Assembly: GCA_964597035.1 (NCBI GenBank)
Contig: CAZQWM010000008.1
Span: forward strand, 1 to 64,000
Direction of reading: 5' to 3'
Source of the DNA: Fen-1362 sp964597035
GTDB lineage: Bacteria; Planctomycetota; Phycisphaerae; Sedimentisphaerales; Anaerobacaceae
DNA: 64,000 nt
In this document: positions 51,901 to 60,005 of the stretch, piece by piece
How positions within the stretch are numbered: position 1 is the first letter of the stretch
How the letters are laid out: each line of letters begins with the position of its first letter
Translations under genes and position numbers: made by a program
Notes under the pieces: model-generated
Told to the model about the DNA's origin: nothing
Seen by the model: the letters and a program-made list of their open reading frames with translations, nothing else
Database searches by the model: none

Positions 51901-52986
51901 AAGGATGGTATCGAGCACGGCCGAAAAATTCACAGCTTGTATGAGCGATATGCCGTTGGCAGACGATACGGCAACCCCTATATATCCGTTATCCCGCTCT
52001 ATCAGGCACCGGACAATCCGCTTGTCTCAATTGTGATTACCGCCTACAACTCCGCCGGCTATATCGCGAGAGCAATCGAAAGCGTACTGATTCAAAATTA
52101 CAGAAACTTCGAGCTGATTGTTGTCGACGACGGCTCTACTGACAACACCGCCGACATTGTTCGCAGCTTCACAAACGAGCCGATAAAATATTTCTTCAAG
52201 GAAAATGGCGGTGTCGCCTCCGCACGTAACTTCGGGCTGAAAAAATCCACCGGCTCATTCATAGTTATGCTCGACAGTGACGATATGATGACGCCTAATT
52301 ACCTCGCCGAACACCTCAAAGGTTTTGTTCAGTACCCCCAGGCGGATATGGTCTACTGCGACGAATATCTCATCGACGAACAGGACCAGCCAATCCGTGT
52401 AATCCACAGGCCTCAGTACTCAGACTCGCAGGCAATCATAGCCGATATGTTCCACTCCGGCTGGCCGGTCGTGCATTTCAAAACCTGCATCAAAAGAAGT
52501 GTCTTCGACAAAATAGGACTTTACGACGAACGTCTGATTGTCGCTGAAGATTACGATATGATGAGACGTTTCATAAAACAAGGCCTCAAGATGCATCGCC
52601 TGCCGGAGGCGCTTTACCTGCGCCGTCTGAGGCAGGAGAGTCTCTCGAAAACATATGATACCGCCAAGGCAAAGAGTCATTTCGATGTCGTTCATAGATT
52701 TACCGAGACATTCACCCCGGAGCAATTGTTTCCCGATGTCGTTTGGAACAAGCTGCCGGCTGGCCAAAAGCCGTTACTGGCCAAATGCAAGGCCGCACTT
52801 GTCTATCTTGATATTGGCCAGAAATACCTTGGTTCTAATGCTGCTGATTATGCGGCTGTGGCCTTCGATTTGGCCTGCACCCAACTGGATGATTGCTGCA
52901 GAATCGAGCCGGCAAATCAGAACATCATAAATCTAAGGGGAAAATGCCGGTCCATACGCGACAGGCACCTGCAGCCCGTTGCCTGA
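45964..52986 (+). CDS. Giant multidomain glycosyltransferase
   Basis: A 2340-aa protein with seven transferase-like domains and no membrane segment. In order: a capsule-synthesis-like domain (1-420: TLIVKPHPKSKTESRQQL; DVADLVVSINSTVAFESLLG); GT-A 1 (about 488-720, VSVIIVTYNRT, FLDDDAVVG); GT-A 2 (about 762-1040, VALVVYNRPKHTLEVL, LLEDDCVPQ); GT-A 3 (about 1077-1330, VSAIVSTYNSQESIRG); GT-A 4 (about 1362-1600, LSIIIATFNRTDGLLK, FLDDDAIAD); a TPR-like stretch (about 1610-1745); GT-A 5 (about 1772-2010); GT-A 6 (about 2021-2290, VSIVITAYNSAGYI, MLDSDDMM). Domains 3 and 5 are close copies, as are 1 and 4. The start is GTG at 45964; an ATG follows at 45976. Such an enzyme could build most of an oligosaccharide. 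Confidence 0.88.
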   Translation: MKIAMHRKIRVLFSIETADPWILRVYKSFYDGLASLPYELFCTACDVKEPAGQLDAYNIIDYAKLPDLAPALAACGPVGTPSRRLLELAPGFALWDSPQRLLERFDRFRSAFHIVQPDLVIVWNGMADIRRMIRIFLSEQSTPFFYAEKGVLPDSWYIDEAGINACCSLRPSVANAGIPESQRDRVEQYLQNVISSGSSAWQQPAGISGDALRRKLSIAVNSPVIFFPGWVDEDTSITELSCFKTVAEAVGAVADAMPSGATLIVKPHPKSKTESRQQLQELAPQSPNLRIVTDADIWDLIDVADLVVSINSTVAFESLLGKRKLLLLGDNILSKVGLVEKVNVAELKDALKASLEGSFDNRVNYSRVLSFVKFLLDDYYLFTGCSSVPQSVLSRIDSKAIKASDKTFSVDKLKEILYPHENTILPSGPVTGESFDPAVACFRKAVDRFAAGNFQQAVELMEQYRRAIDYTKLPRTTKTRNKSSDVQVSVIIVTYNRTEELKNCLESLSKQNEENFEVVIVDNGGTNLNELGNDFDQYIKCPMNFSLSEGRNIGAFFAKGAILAFLDDDAVVGPDYISSIRTAFKTYDICGLRGRALPKSSQNTNNGTKGYDHGPNPFPTVCDLEGGSAFSREIFLSINGMDPLLFGHEGYDLTYRIAKNSDMLNSIIYWPYTIIYHDAPSTDSQGQKDQRYSFNEQYLRFKHSDHIFSLRDEIEKCYLPGPPGDACPEQPVVGEIEPHRGAGNVTAQPSHTGPAAAPQNDVPVALVVYNRPKHTLEVLKSLRGHNVQNLYIFCDAPKRPEHEQDVSLVRRLVHSINWTTPEIIEREQNFGLAKSITSATDFVFERHDRLILLEDDCVPQQHFFDFMCTCLEKYKDNPKVFGVAGYSISMPDELLREYPYDLYFCPRICSWGWATWKRAWKYYDRDLQKLVEEANERGIDLAQGGSEVQVFIEKFLRGRLNDVWTLNWILTVYLNNGYYAYPTSSHIKNVGMDGSGLHCRKTTKYDSVCADAKPHRYPDRIILNDQFLERFRKHFDFDEEQSRKAAVFLSTIKKHQTQRLTSEKPALSANKPATPSRYLVSAIVSTYNSQESIRGCIENLESQTIADKLEIIVVDSGSQQNEQAVVAELQQKYDNIKYIKTAQRETIYAAWNKAVKAATGKYITNANTDDRRYEDALEIMANALDRDPDGVLVYGDNEIIDAETGAVVGKTTRSDFTMARLLDHCFVGPQPMWRRELHDEFGYFDESFFSAGDYEFWLRIAQKYEFMYLTMVLGQYQRRSDSIEHSNGGWVGRFETALIKKAYQYASINSIFIGSAGLTGTSPFTDWCETNIVKRQTAQILTGRPVEPVEKVDDNRNPDTVPLLSIIIATFNRTDGLLKCIGALAGQSESDFELIVVNNGLTIIPLADNRRYPFGVCCMDLKSNYGPSLARNIGAGFAKAPYIAFLDDDAIADENFVRNILRHFNETDISGLRGKALPESGDRKPDHYDLGDEPMPFLVDLEGNCAFKKDVLLEVGGFDEFLFHTEGQELSYRIFRHQKESLNALMYFPDVVIYHDPRNVDDAGGIEKTLRSQVMAEMLARKAHGIRKYIRFFSNFYPANRATLESNFFRLMVNVSFLEKNYPDLALFWALKAIAIEPDNVPCRYAVGRMNVRLGRFDVAERFLEPLSRQLYIAVAQDNISSLGESFKDEKSATLCYIDAAMKLAFSYAQQGKSRQAAAAYSQILNCSFITLSDQQKDCISKEIDRLTESPVTVMPQQQDASVTDSLSQKGAYLVSAIVSTYNAQEFIRGCLEDLERQTIADQTEIIVVNSGSQQNDEQIVKEFQKRYSNIVYIKTEHREPLYSAWNRAIKAASGRFLTNANTDDRHRKDAMEIMADTLTANPDVALVYGDQIVTDTPNGTFENHHAVEMTKRPEFSWQRLLFGCCVGSQPMWRKSLHDEFAGFDESLTCAADWDFWLKVAKKHSFKHIPQFLGLYYRNKDGIEHGRKIHSLYERYAVGRRYGNPYISVIPLYQAPDNPLVSIVITAYNSAGYIARAIESVLIQNYRNFELIVVDDGSTDNTADIVRSFTNEPIKYFFKENGGVASARNFGLKKSTGSFIVMLDSDDMMTPNYLAEHLKGFVQYPQADMVYCDEYLIDEQDQPIRVIHRPQYSDSQAIIADMFHSGWPVVHFKTCIKRSVFDKIGLYDERLIVAEDYDMMRRFIKQGLKMHRLPEALYLRRLRQESLSKTYDTAKAKSHFDVVHRFTETFTPEQLFPDVVWNKLPAGQKPLLAKCKAALVYLDIGQKYLGSNAADYAAVAFDLACTQLDDCCRIEPANQNIINLRGKCRSIRDRHLQPVA

Positions 52987-53144
52987 GTCGCTTTCGGCCG
53001 GGCTGAGTCTTGAGTATGAAGATGCACGAAATGACTAAACAACTAGTGACTTCTCTCGATAATAACGTATCACGGATGCTGTATGTCCGGCACGGAGGTA
53101 AGCCCTATAAAATCTTGATTGTTTGAACGGGAAGGCCAACAAAA

Positions 53145-55487
53145 ATGTCCGTCTTGCGTCTGCCGGGTTTATATACAGGTATCGACACGGAAACATTGAT
53201 TTCACAGCTTCTGGCCATTGAGAGCCGGACGATGAATCTTTACCAGCAGCGCCTCTCGCAATGGGAAGAGAAGAAAGATGCACTCGGCACTATCGAAACT
53301 AGGTTAAGCACACTTGTCTCTGCCGTTCGTGCCTTGTCGGATGCCCAGCAGCTCCGGGCTTTCGGTGTCGCGTCCAGTGACCCTGATATAGTCACCGCTC
53401 AGGCAACCAGCGATGCCTTCGAGGGCAACCACAACGTTGTCATCGACCGTCTCGCAACCGCCGACCGCTGGGTTCATACCGCCGGCTTTGAATACGCCGA
53501 GGATTACGTGGACGCGGGAACCTTTATCTATTCATACAACGGCAAGGAAACTGTTATTACAACCACCGACACGACGACGCTGGAGGGCCTTGTCGGCCTG
53601 ATTAACAACGATGCCGACAACCCGGGCGTCACCGCGTCTTTACTGCATTATGCCAATTCTTATCATCTTATCCTTAACGGCAACGACGCCGGAGGCGATT
53701 ATCGAATCTCAATCAATTCGGGCTCTACCGAGGTCTTGCAGGCCGACACTGCCTTCACACGCAACTCGGACAACGCCGCTTTAAGCACTCACATCACGCA
53801 GCTCGACCAGTTCGGCGACAATCCCCTCGAAGGCGGGGAGGTCATAGAGATAAAAGGAACCGACCGCTACGGCAACGACATAACGCAGGTGGACCTTGAG
53901 CTGACTGCAAACACAAAGCTCAGCCATCTCATTGACAAAATCAACCAGGCCTTTGATGGAAACGTAAAGGCCACGCTCGAAAACGGCAAAATTGTTGTCA
54001 CCGACGCTTTTTCAGATGACAGCGAACTTTCAATCAGTTTGACTTATAACGCAAATGATTCTGCTGCCATGTTGTCGCTGCCGACGATTGAACTCCTGAC
54101 CGACGGCGGCACCCCTGCAACGCTGGATGGCTTCAGTCTTGCCGATTTCACAAGAACACAGGCGGCACAGGACTCCAAAATCAAAATCGATGGTTACCCC
54201 TTTCAGGATGCCGTTTCGGAGGTCCAGCAAATCGAGCATACATCCGCCGTTACCAGCGGAACGTTCACGCTTGGCTATGGCGGTTTTATCACCGATGCTA
54301 TCGCTTATAACGCCGACATTGCTACAATCCAGGCCGCTCTCGATGCCCTGCCCAATGTCAATGCAGGCGACATAGTTGTCGAGGGTGACGCTCTGAATAC
54401 AAGCGGCACCTTGACTTTCACCTTCAATGACACCCTTGGCGATGTCAGTATGATACTAATTGACTCCTCGGGTCTCAGCGAGACGCTTGCCGTCACCGAG
54501 CAGACAGAAGGCGTCGATGAATACATAAGCAGAAGCTCCAACACAATAGACGATGTCATTTACGGATTGACGCTGAACCTGCACGATGTCACCAGCGAAA
54601 GCGGCGAAAGTATCACGCTCACAAGAAACACCGAATCGGTGAAGCAGAAGCTGCTCTCGATGATAGACGCCTATAATTCCGTCATTACCTATATAAAAGA
54701 GAAAACCGGCTATAATGACGTCCTCAAGACGGCCGGCATTCTTATGGGCGATTATGTCGTCGGCACAATAAAAACCCAGCTTTCTATGCCGCTGATTAGA
54801 CAGACGTCCGGATTCATTCAGGATGTCGACTCGTTCCTTACGCCTGGCCAGATCGGCCTGGAGCTCGGCAGTGACGGTATGCTCTCGCTTGACACCAACG
54901 CCTTTGAAAAAGCAATTGCAGAGGACTATACGGGCGTTCTTGCCGTCATCGGTGCGGCCAAAACCGGAAGCTCCGACAGCAACACCATTCGCTTCTACCA
55001 TGCCAGTAGCAGTTACACCACCGCCGGAACTTATGATGTCGAAGTAACTGTAGGCGGAGGCGCTATAACCGGCGCGAGAATGAAATTATCGACCGAATCG
55101 AGTTGGAACGATGCGACGTACTCCGGCAACGTTGTCACCGGAGACAGCTCATTCGACGAAAACGGCAATCCCGTATATCCGGAAAACAGCTTGCAGTTCA
55201 GTGTGGATTTGAGTCAGGACGGAACCTACACCGCCACGGTCAGGGTCAAGCAGGGTTTTGCCGGTGCCATTGAAGATGCCCTCGATAGAATGCTCAAGGC
55301 CTCTACTGGCTCAATTGATATCGACCAGAAGCATATAGACGATACAATCAAGCTGTTGGAGGACAGAATCGAGGCCGAAAAATATCGGGTAGACCAGAAG
55401 GAACAACGCCTTATTGGGCAGTTTGCTCGTCTTGAAAAGACGCTGACGCTTTGGCAGAACCAAATGGCGGCCCTCGGTTTGAGCTAA
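53145..55487 (+). CDS. fliD: Filament cap protein FliD
   Basis: A 780-aa protein. The N-terminus (RLPGLYTGIDTETLISQLLA, IESRTMNLYQQRLSQWEEKK, then LGTIETRLSTLVSAVRAL) and the C-terminus (TIKLLEDRIEAEKYRVDQKE, QRLIGQFARLEKTL) are characteristic of FliD. The strand-rich middle is larger than usual (family members are mostly 450-700 aa), implying extra exposed domains. GGAAGG precedes the ATG. It follows the glycosylation island and converges with flhB. Confidence 0.93.
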   Translation: MSVLRLPGLYTGIDTETLISQLLAIESRTMNLYQQRLSQWEEKKDALGTIETRLSTLVSAVRALSDAQQLRAFGVASSDPDIVTAQATSDAFEGNHNVVIDRLATADRWVHTAGFEYAEDYVDAGTFIYSYNGKETVITTTDTTTLEGLVGLINNDADNPGVTASLLHYANSYHLILNGNDAGGDYRISINSGSTEVLQADTAFTRNSDNAALSTHITQLDQFGDNPLEGGEVIEIKGTDRYGNDITQVDLELTANTKLSHLIDKINQAFDGNVKATLENGKIVVTDAFSDDSELSISLTYNANDSAAMLSLPTIELLTDGGTPATLDGFSLADFTRTQAAQDSKIKIDGYPFQDAVSEVQQIEHTSAVTSGTFTLGYGGFITDAIAYNADIATIQAALDALPNVNAGDIVVEGDALNTSGTLTFTFNDTLGDVSMILIDSSGLSETLAVTEQTEGVDEYISRSSNTIDDVIYGLTLNLHDVTSESGESITLTRNTESVKQKLLSMIDAYNSVITYIKEKTGYNDVLKTAGILMGDYVVGTIKTQLSMPLIRQTSGFIQDVDSFLTPGQIGLELGSDGMLSLDTNAFEKAIAEDYTGVLAVIGAAKTGSSDSNTIRFYHASSSYTTAGTYDVEVTVGGGAITGARMKLSTESSWNDATYSGNVVTGDSSFDENGNPVYPENSLQFSVDLSQDGTYTATVRVKQGFAGAIEDALDRMLKASTGSIDIDQKHIDDTIKLLEDRIEAEKYRVDQKEQRLIGQFARLEKTLTLWQNQMAALGLS

Positions 55488-55516
55488 TCCTACTGAGACC
55501 GCGTTGACCCCGCCGA

Positions 55517-56587
55517 CTACTGTCTTTTTCTCCGCCGCAGCCGATGCAGCATCGCGAGAACCTGTGCCACCGCTACATACAAGCTCTGCGGTATCGCCTC
55601 GCCGATTTGCACCGTTGAGTATATCGTTCTTGCAAGCTCCGGCCTGCGAACAATAGGAACCCCGTACGCACGGGCGATTTCCATAATCTTCTCCGCCATG
55701 TGGTCGGCTCCTTTAGCCAGCACCACGGGTGCATCCATCTGTGCCCCCTCGTATTTAAGTGCTACGGCTACGTGTGTCGGGTTGACCAGCACAACGTTGG
55801 CCTTGGGCACGTCCTGCAGCATCCGCTTCATACTCATTTGTATCTGCATTTTGCGGATTCTTACCTTGACCTCGGGCGCGCCTTCGGTGTCTCTGTGTTC
55901 CTGCTTGACCTCCTGCTTGCTCATCTTCAAATCTTCGATGTATTTCCATTTCTGGTACATCAGGTCCCCTATTGCCACTGCAACCAGCGCGATGCACACA
56001 CGGATGCACAGTCCCAGTATTATCCGGGCGGTTGTTATGATTATCTGTCCGGACCATGCCCATCGAAGACCGACTAATGTTTCGATTTTGCTGTCGAGAT
56101 AGACCCAGACGATTATCCCAAGCATCGCAAGTTTAAGTATAGAGGCCAGCAGCTTGACCATTGATTTGCCGTTGAAAAGCTGCTGCAAACCCAGAACAGG
56201 GTTTATTGCGTTGAATTTAAGTTGTATTGCTCCCGGTGCAAAGTTTGGTCCGGCGATGGCCAGTCCCGCCAGGACCGCACTGGCTGAAAGCACCGCAAGA
56301 ACGGGAATGCCGACAAAAATGGAGTCCGCTATCTTGGTATTTATAAAACCGAGAAACGTCTCAGTATTTGTGAATACTTCCCTTTGGCAGCTCATCCCTT
56401 CTCTCGCTAATGTCGCAGCCCACTCTGCAAGCCACCGGCCGAATACAGCAAGTGCCGCTATCAGCGCAAGAAGCGTCGCCAGCGACATCGCTTCCTGGCT
56501 GTGCGGAACCCTGCCGCGTTCCCTGGCCTTTCGCAGGCGACGCGCTGTTGGTTGTTCTGTTCTTTCCGCCGCGGGCTGCTCAGGCAT
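55517..56587 (-). CDS. flhB: Flagellar export switch protein FlhB
   Basis: A 356-aa export-gate protein. It has ERTEQPTARRLRKARERGRV at the start, four membrane segments, SKQEVKQEHRDTEGAPEVKV and the autocleavage motif NPTH in VLVNPTHVAVALKYEGAQMD. FlhB switches secretion from hook to filament substrates. Length is typical. It is the last gene of the fliO-fliP-fliQ-fliR-flhB run, separated from fliR by about 98 bp. Confidence 0.96.
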   Translation of the reverse strand: MPEQPAAERTEQPTARRLRKARERGRVPHSQEAMSLATLLALIAALAVFGRWLAEWAATLAREGMSCQREVFTNTETFLGFINTKIADSIFVGIPVLAVLSASAVLAGLAIAGPNFAPGAIQLKFNAINPVLGLQQLFNGKSMVKLLASILKLAMLGIIVWVYLDSKIETLVGLRWAWSGQIIITTARIILGLCIRVCIALVAVAIGDLMYQKWKYIEDLKMSKQEVKQEHRDTEGAPEVKVRIRKMQIQMSMKRMLQDVPKANVVLVNPTHVAVALKYEGAQMDAPVVLAKGADHMAEKIMEIARAYGVPIVRRPELARTIYSTVQIGEAIPQSLYVAVAQVLAMLHRLRRRKRQ

Positions 56588-56685
56588 ATTACATCTCTAA
56601 AGACTTTCTCATTGAATTACACGATTGTTTTTTTAATCGGTTCTTCGCTGTTGGCGGGTTGTCTGTCCTCGATGACGAAATACTC

Positions 56686-57438
56686 TTACAAAGGCAGCAT
56701 CTTCGACATCAGTTCCGCCATTTCGCTCACAAAGTCGTTTATAAAAGGAACGCATACCGTCACTATCGCAAGCCCCAGCCCGATTCTCAGCGGAAAACTG
56801 ATGAAGAATATGTTCATCTCGGGGACTAATCTCGCAAGAATCGCCAATGCAACCAGCAGAACCAGCATCGCCGCCAGCACGGGTGCGGCAAGCCGCAATC
56901 CCGCCACGAACATCGCTGAGCTTGCCTCGAGCATTTTGCCCGCAAGGGTGGCTGCGGACGGTATATCGCCCGCAGGAAAGACCTCGTAACTGCGCTCGAT
57001 AACTTTCAATAACAGGTGATGCCCGTTGGCCGCGAGAAATGCCAGTGCCAATACCATCTCTAACAAGCTCGCTATAGGCGCGCCATGTTCCTGAGTAAAA
57101 GGGTCTATTACCTGGGCCATCGACAACCCCATCTGGCGCTCTGCTATCTTGCCGCCGAGCTTGGCTGCCGAGAATAGAACATTTGCTACTGCACCAAGGG
57201 CCAGCCCATAAGTTGCCTCACAGCCGAGCAGCAACACCGCCTGGACCGCCGACGTCTGTTCTGCTGTTACAGCCGGCGGATGTGTTATCGAGAAGAAAAT
57301 TGCAAGCATCACGGGGGCGGCGACTTTTATCATCGAAGGGATGCTGCGCCATCCGAACACCGGTGCCACGAGAAAAAAAGCGGATATCCTCGTCATCACC
57401 ATCACAAAACCAAGCAGCTTCTCAATCAGCAGCTCCAT
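56686..57438 (-). CDS. fliR: Export-gate protein FliR
   Basis: A 250-aa inner-membrane protein with about six membrane segments. FVMVMTRISAFFLVAPVFGW at the start and LGGKIAERQMGLSMAQVIDP in the middle are conserved FliR features. It forms the core of the export gate with FliP and FliQ. fliQ lies 3 bp upstream. Confidence 0.94.
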   Translation of the reverse strand: MELLIEKLLGFVMVMTRISAFFLVAPVFGWRSIPSMIKVAAPVMLAIFFSITHPPAVTAEQTSAVQAVLLLGCEATYGLALGAVANVLFSAAKLGGKIAERQMGLSMAQVIDPFTQEHGAPIASLLEMVLALAFLAANGHHLLLKVIERSYEVFPAGDIPSAATLAGKMLEASSAMFVAGLRLAAPVLAAMLVLLVALAILARLVPEMNIFFISFPLRIGLGLAIVTVCVPFINDFVSEMAELMSKMLPL

Positions 57439-57441
57439 CGC

Positions 57442-57711
57442 TCAGTGCCCGATGTTCTGGATATACGCGAAAATCTCATTGGTGAAACGCAGTGCTACTT
57501 CGAGCATCCAGCCGCCCGCCAGCAGAGCCACGACGCCCACTGCCAGAAGTTTCGGAACTATGGTCAGCGTCATATCGCGGATACTGGTTACCGCCTGGAG
57601 CAGCGTCACGGTTACACCGACTATGATACACGCCAACAGAAGGGGAGCCGACAATAGCAGGGCGGTCTCGAGTGTGTGCCGACCCAAATGCAAAGCAAAA
57701 CTTCCGTCCAT
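57442..57711 (-). CDS. fliQ: Export-gate protein FliQ
   Basis: An 89-aa protein of two membrane segments: LETALLLSAPLLLACIIVGV and LTIVPKLLAVGVVALLAGGW, with VTLLQAVTSIRDMTLTIVPK between them, as in FliQ. Length is typical. Between fliP and fliR. Confidence 0.94.
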   Translation of the reverse strand: MDGSFALHLGRHTLETALLLSAPLLLACIIVGVTVTLLQAVTSIRDMTLTIVPKLLAVGVVALLAGGWMLEVALRFTNEIFAYIQNIGH

Positions 57712-57730
57712 CTTTAATCTCCGATGAGCG

Positions 57731-58564
57731 TTATCTGAAGCTCAAACTCAGGCTTTTCGCCAGCAGCCCCCAGCCGTCGACGAGTATGAACAACATCAGC
57801 TTTATAGGCAGGGAAATCATAACCGGCGGAAGCAGCATCATACCGGCACTGAGCAGAACCCCTGCGATAACAATATCAATCAGCAAAAATGGAATAAAAA
57901 GCAGGCATCCTATCTCGAACGCCGTGCGAAATTCGCTGATGATAAATGCCGGTATCACGATATGAAGTCCCAGCTCCGTCGGGCTGCTCGGCCGCTCAAT
58001 CTTCGCCATCTGCACGAATAATGCCAGGTCTGCCTGTCTGCTCTGCCTGAGCATGAATTCCTTTATGCAGTCGCCTGACTTCTCTGCTGCCGTCTGGAAA
58101 CTTATCTGGTCCGCAAGGTATGGCTTGATTGCTGCGACATTTATTTGTGTCAAAGTCGGCGTCATCGTGTAAAGCGTCAAAAACAAGGCCAGCCCCATAA
58201 TCGCGATATTCGGCGGAATCGTCTGCGTTGAAAGCGCCCGCCGCACAAACGCCAGCACAATCACTATTCTCGTAAAAGATGTCATCATCACCAGCAGCGT
58301 CGGAAGTATCGCAAGACCGGTAAAAATGATTACCAGTTTAACCGGTGTTGACCAGTCTTTGCTTTTGTCCTGCGTCGCCTTTTCAAATGTTTTCATCAGC
58401 TCGTCGATACTTGGAACCGCGTTTGATGGACTGCCTGAGGTTTGTGTTATGCCTGTTTGCAACGCTGGCAAAACCGCGAATGTTGTGCTCGGTGCCTGTC
58501 CGGATGCAGAAGGACTGTGCATCAGGAAAATCACAGCCAATAGTAACAGGTGTTTGGCTCTCAT
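57731..58564 (-). CDS. fliP: Export-gate protein FliP
   Basis: A 277-aa protein with a cleavable signal peptide (about 1-22) and four membrane segments. MMTSFTRIVIVLAFVRRALS, PPNIAIMGLALFLTLYTMTP and VIPAFIISEFRTAFEIGCLL are family signatures. It overlaps the fliO stop by 4 bp. FliP forms the five-fold core of the export gate. Confidence 0.96.
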   Translation of the reverse strand: MRAKHLLLLAVIFLMHSPSASGQAPSTTFAVLPALQTGITQTSGSPSNAVPSIDELMKTFEKATQDKSKDWSTPVKLVIIFTGLAILPTLLVMMTSFTRIVIVLAFVRRALSTQTIPPNIAIMGLALFLTLYTMTPTLTQINVAAIKPYLADQISFQTAAEKSGDCIKEFMLRQSRQADLALFVQMAKIERPSSPTELGLHIVIPAFIISEFRTAFEIGCLLFIPFLLIDIVIAGVLLSAGMMLLPPVMISLPIKLMLFILVDGWGLLAKSLSLSFR

Positions 58565-59055
58565 TCGTCCGGCGCGCTCCTTGCCTCTAACTCGGCCGCG
58601 AAGTCCGCCTCCGGCTCCGTAACGTCAGCTAACATCGTAACCGTATCGTTGGTGCTGCCTATCAGCAGGCGCCGATTGCCTACCTGAATCAGGTGTATAC
58701 CCTTGCGAGGCGCGATATACGCCGTCTCCATAACGCGTATCTGTTTTCCCGGCATATTCACAAACCGAGGCAGCAGCTTCTTCGAAACGTATACCGCCGC
58801 AATAGCCAAAACAATCACCAGCGATACCGACAGCAGCATCTTGTAGAACAATTCTCGCCTGCCGAAGGTACCGAACTGCCCGCTGTTGGGTGATGAGTCA
58901 GCTTCGTTAATCTGTTGTTCTTCCTGTTGCGGTTCCAAAGGTTCGATTTCCTGCTGGTTTGTCGTGGCAAATACACGGGCCGCGATTGGCAGTAGACCGC
59001 CCGCCAATATCAAACCGGCCAGCACCGCAGCAAGTTTTATTTTGCCTCTCGACAC
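58561..59055 (-). CDS. fliO: Export-gate assembly protein FliO
   Basis: A 164-aa protein starting at GTG 59055. A signal-like segment (6-28) is followed by a Glu/Gln-rich linker, a membrane segment (about 73-92, LLSVSLVIVLAIAAVYVSKK) and the typical FliO cytoplasmic domain: IRVMETAYIAPRKGIHLIQV and GNRRLLIGSTNDTVTMLAD. FliO helps assemble the FliP ring. First gene after the sigma-54-like promoter at 59095-59110; the ribosome-binding site is weak. Confidence 0.85.
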   Translation of the reverse strand: MSRGKIKLAAVLAGLILAGGLLPIAARVFATTNQQEIEPLEPQQEEQQINEADSSPNSGQFGTFGRRELFYKMLLSVSLVIVLAIAAVYVSKKLLPRFVNMPGKQIRVMETAYIAPRKGIHLIQVGNRRLLIGSTNDTVTMLADVTEPEADFAAELEARSAPDE

Positions 59056-59094
59056 TTCAAAACCGCCAAACGAACCTTGTCTTGTTCAGATAAC

Positions 59095-59110
59095 TGCAAA
59101 AGATGTGCCC
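59095..59110 (-). promoter_or_regulatory. Sigma-54-like promoter of fliO operon
   Basis: On the minus strand GGGCACA-TCTT-TTGCA fits the sigma-54 consensus except for the first base, with GG and GC in register. The expected start is near 59084, about 30 nt before the fliO GTG. It would allow the export-gate genes to be expressed separately from fliI-motB upstream. Confidence 0.6.
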
Positions 59111-59236
59111 GAACGCCCCAAACGCCGCCAATGGCCTTTTTGGGCCAAAATAGCGGTTAGCCGCCTTGGCATTGCTGGGGGAAAATCAGACGCTTTGTTG
59201 AAAAACTTAACGCAGTCGGTATCTGCAATCACATAT

Positions 59237-59265
59237 TCCTGCACGAACCGAAGTTCGCAGCAGGA
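59237..59265 (-). terminator. UUCG hairpin after the MotB paralogue
   Basis: Read on minus, TCCTGC (59265-59260) pairs with GCAGGA (59242-59237), and inside it GAAC pairs with GTTC around a TTCG loop, an especially stable C(UUCG)G tetraloop. It begins 12 bp after the motB-paralogue stop. No T-run follows, so it could be a terminator that needs Rho, an RNA 3'-end barrier, or an attenuator between the motor and export-gate genes. Confidence 0.45.
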
Positions 59266-59276
59266 TACTCCTGGAT

Positions 59277-60005
59277 TTAGCTGTCATTTCTGAGAATTGC
59301 AATCAGCACCTGTGGCTGTGCTGAAACTGTTTTATCCCCGTCGGACCACGTGCTCCCCGGCCCGGTCCCCCAGGAATACATCGACCATTTCCCCGTCCCG
59401 GGCAGATTCGCACGAAGAAAATCTTCAACCGCCTTGCCCCGCTTGGCTGACAAAGCCCATTCCTTATCCCGCGGCTGCCTGTTGCTGCCCACGCACATCA
59501 CGCACAACCTCACCTCCTCCGGGCTTTGGTCCTGCTGCAGACCCGTGCAGAACTGCCGAAGGAATCGTTCGGATTGTTCGTTAATTGTAACCGCCTCGCC
59601 CGAAAACTGTATATCCGTCAGGACAAAATCAATCTTGCCGGCGGTTATCGGCGACGGCATGGCGGCTCCGTATGAAGCTATCTTCTTGACGTTCCGCCTC
59701 ACCCTCTCGCTTCTCGCGTCTATCGTCCTGCCTTCGGTATCGTCCTCCGGGTCGCTTACCGAATAGTAGTAGTTGGGGCTTCCGCTGCCTAAGTTTCTTT
59801 TGCCCCCGAATCCCGCTTGGAAAGACTCAAGAAACGACCACCCGCCGCCTTCACCTTCATCCAGCAGCGTATCGTCGCGGACGTGTCCCATACTCACTAA
59901 GACCACGAAAAATGCCAGCAGCAAGGCGATTAACGTCGTGAATATGACAATATATGCCGGTGCCTTTGCGACTTCTTCTACTATTTGACGATGCTGCCGG
60001 CTCAT
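59277..60005 (-). CDS. MotB paralogue lacking the proton-binding Asp
   Basis: A 242-aa protein with the MotB layout: a short cytoplasmic N-terminus, one membrane helix (about 17-38) and a periplasmic OmpA-like domain (about 120-240, VTINEQSERFLRQFCTGLQQ; WALSAKRGKAVEDFLRANLP). The helix reads PAYIVIFTTLIALLLAFFVV; the position of the essential Asp of MotB (D25 in the neighbour, FSDCL) is Thr24. It therefore should not conduct protons by the usual mechanism. It overlaps motB by 4 bp, so the two are made together and may form a mixed stator or a separate wall-binding protein. Confidence 0.85.
   Translation of the reverse strand: MSRQHRQIVEEVAKAPAYIVIFTTLIALLLAFFVVLVSMGHVRDDTLLDEGEGGGWSFLESFQAGFGGKRNLGSGSPNYYYSVSDPEDDTEGRTIDARSERVRRNVKKIASYGAAMPSPITAGKIDFVLTDIQFSGEAVTINEQSERFLRQFCTGLQQDQSPEEVRLCVMCVGSNRQPRDKEWALSAKRGKAVEDFLRANLPGTGKWSMYSWGTGPGSTWSDGDKTVSAQPQVLIAILRNDS

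Noticed and set aside
53088..53105. Sigma-54 promoter before fliD
   Set aside because: CGGCACG is followed by GC one base out of register with the required -12 element.
53016..53126. 36-codon ORF between the giant glycosyltransferase and fliD
   Set aside because: No ribosome-binding site and no resemblance to FlaG or CsrA; it could still be real but is not supported.
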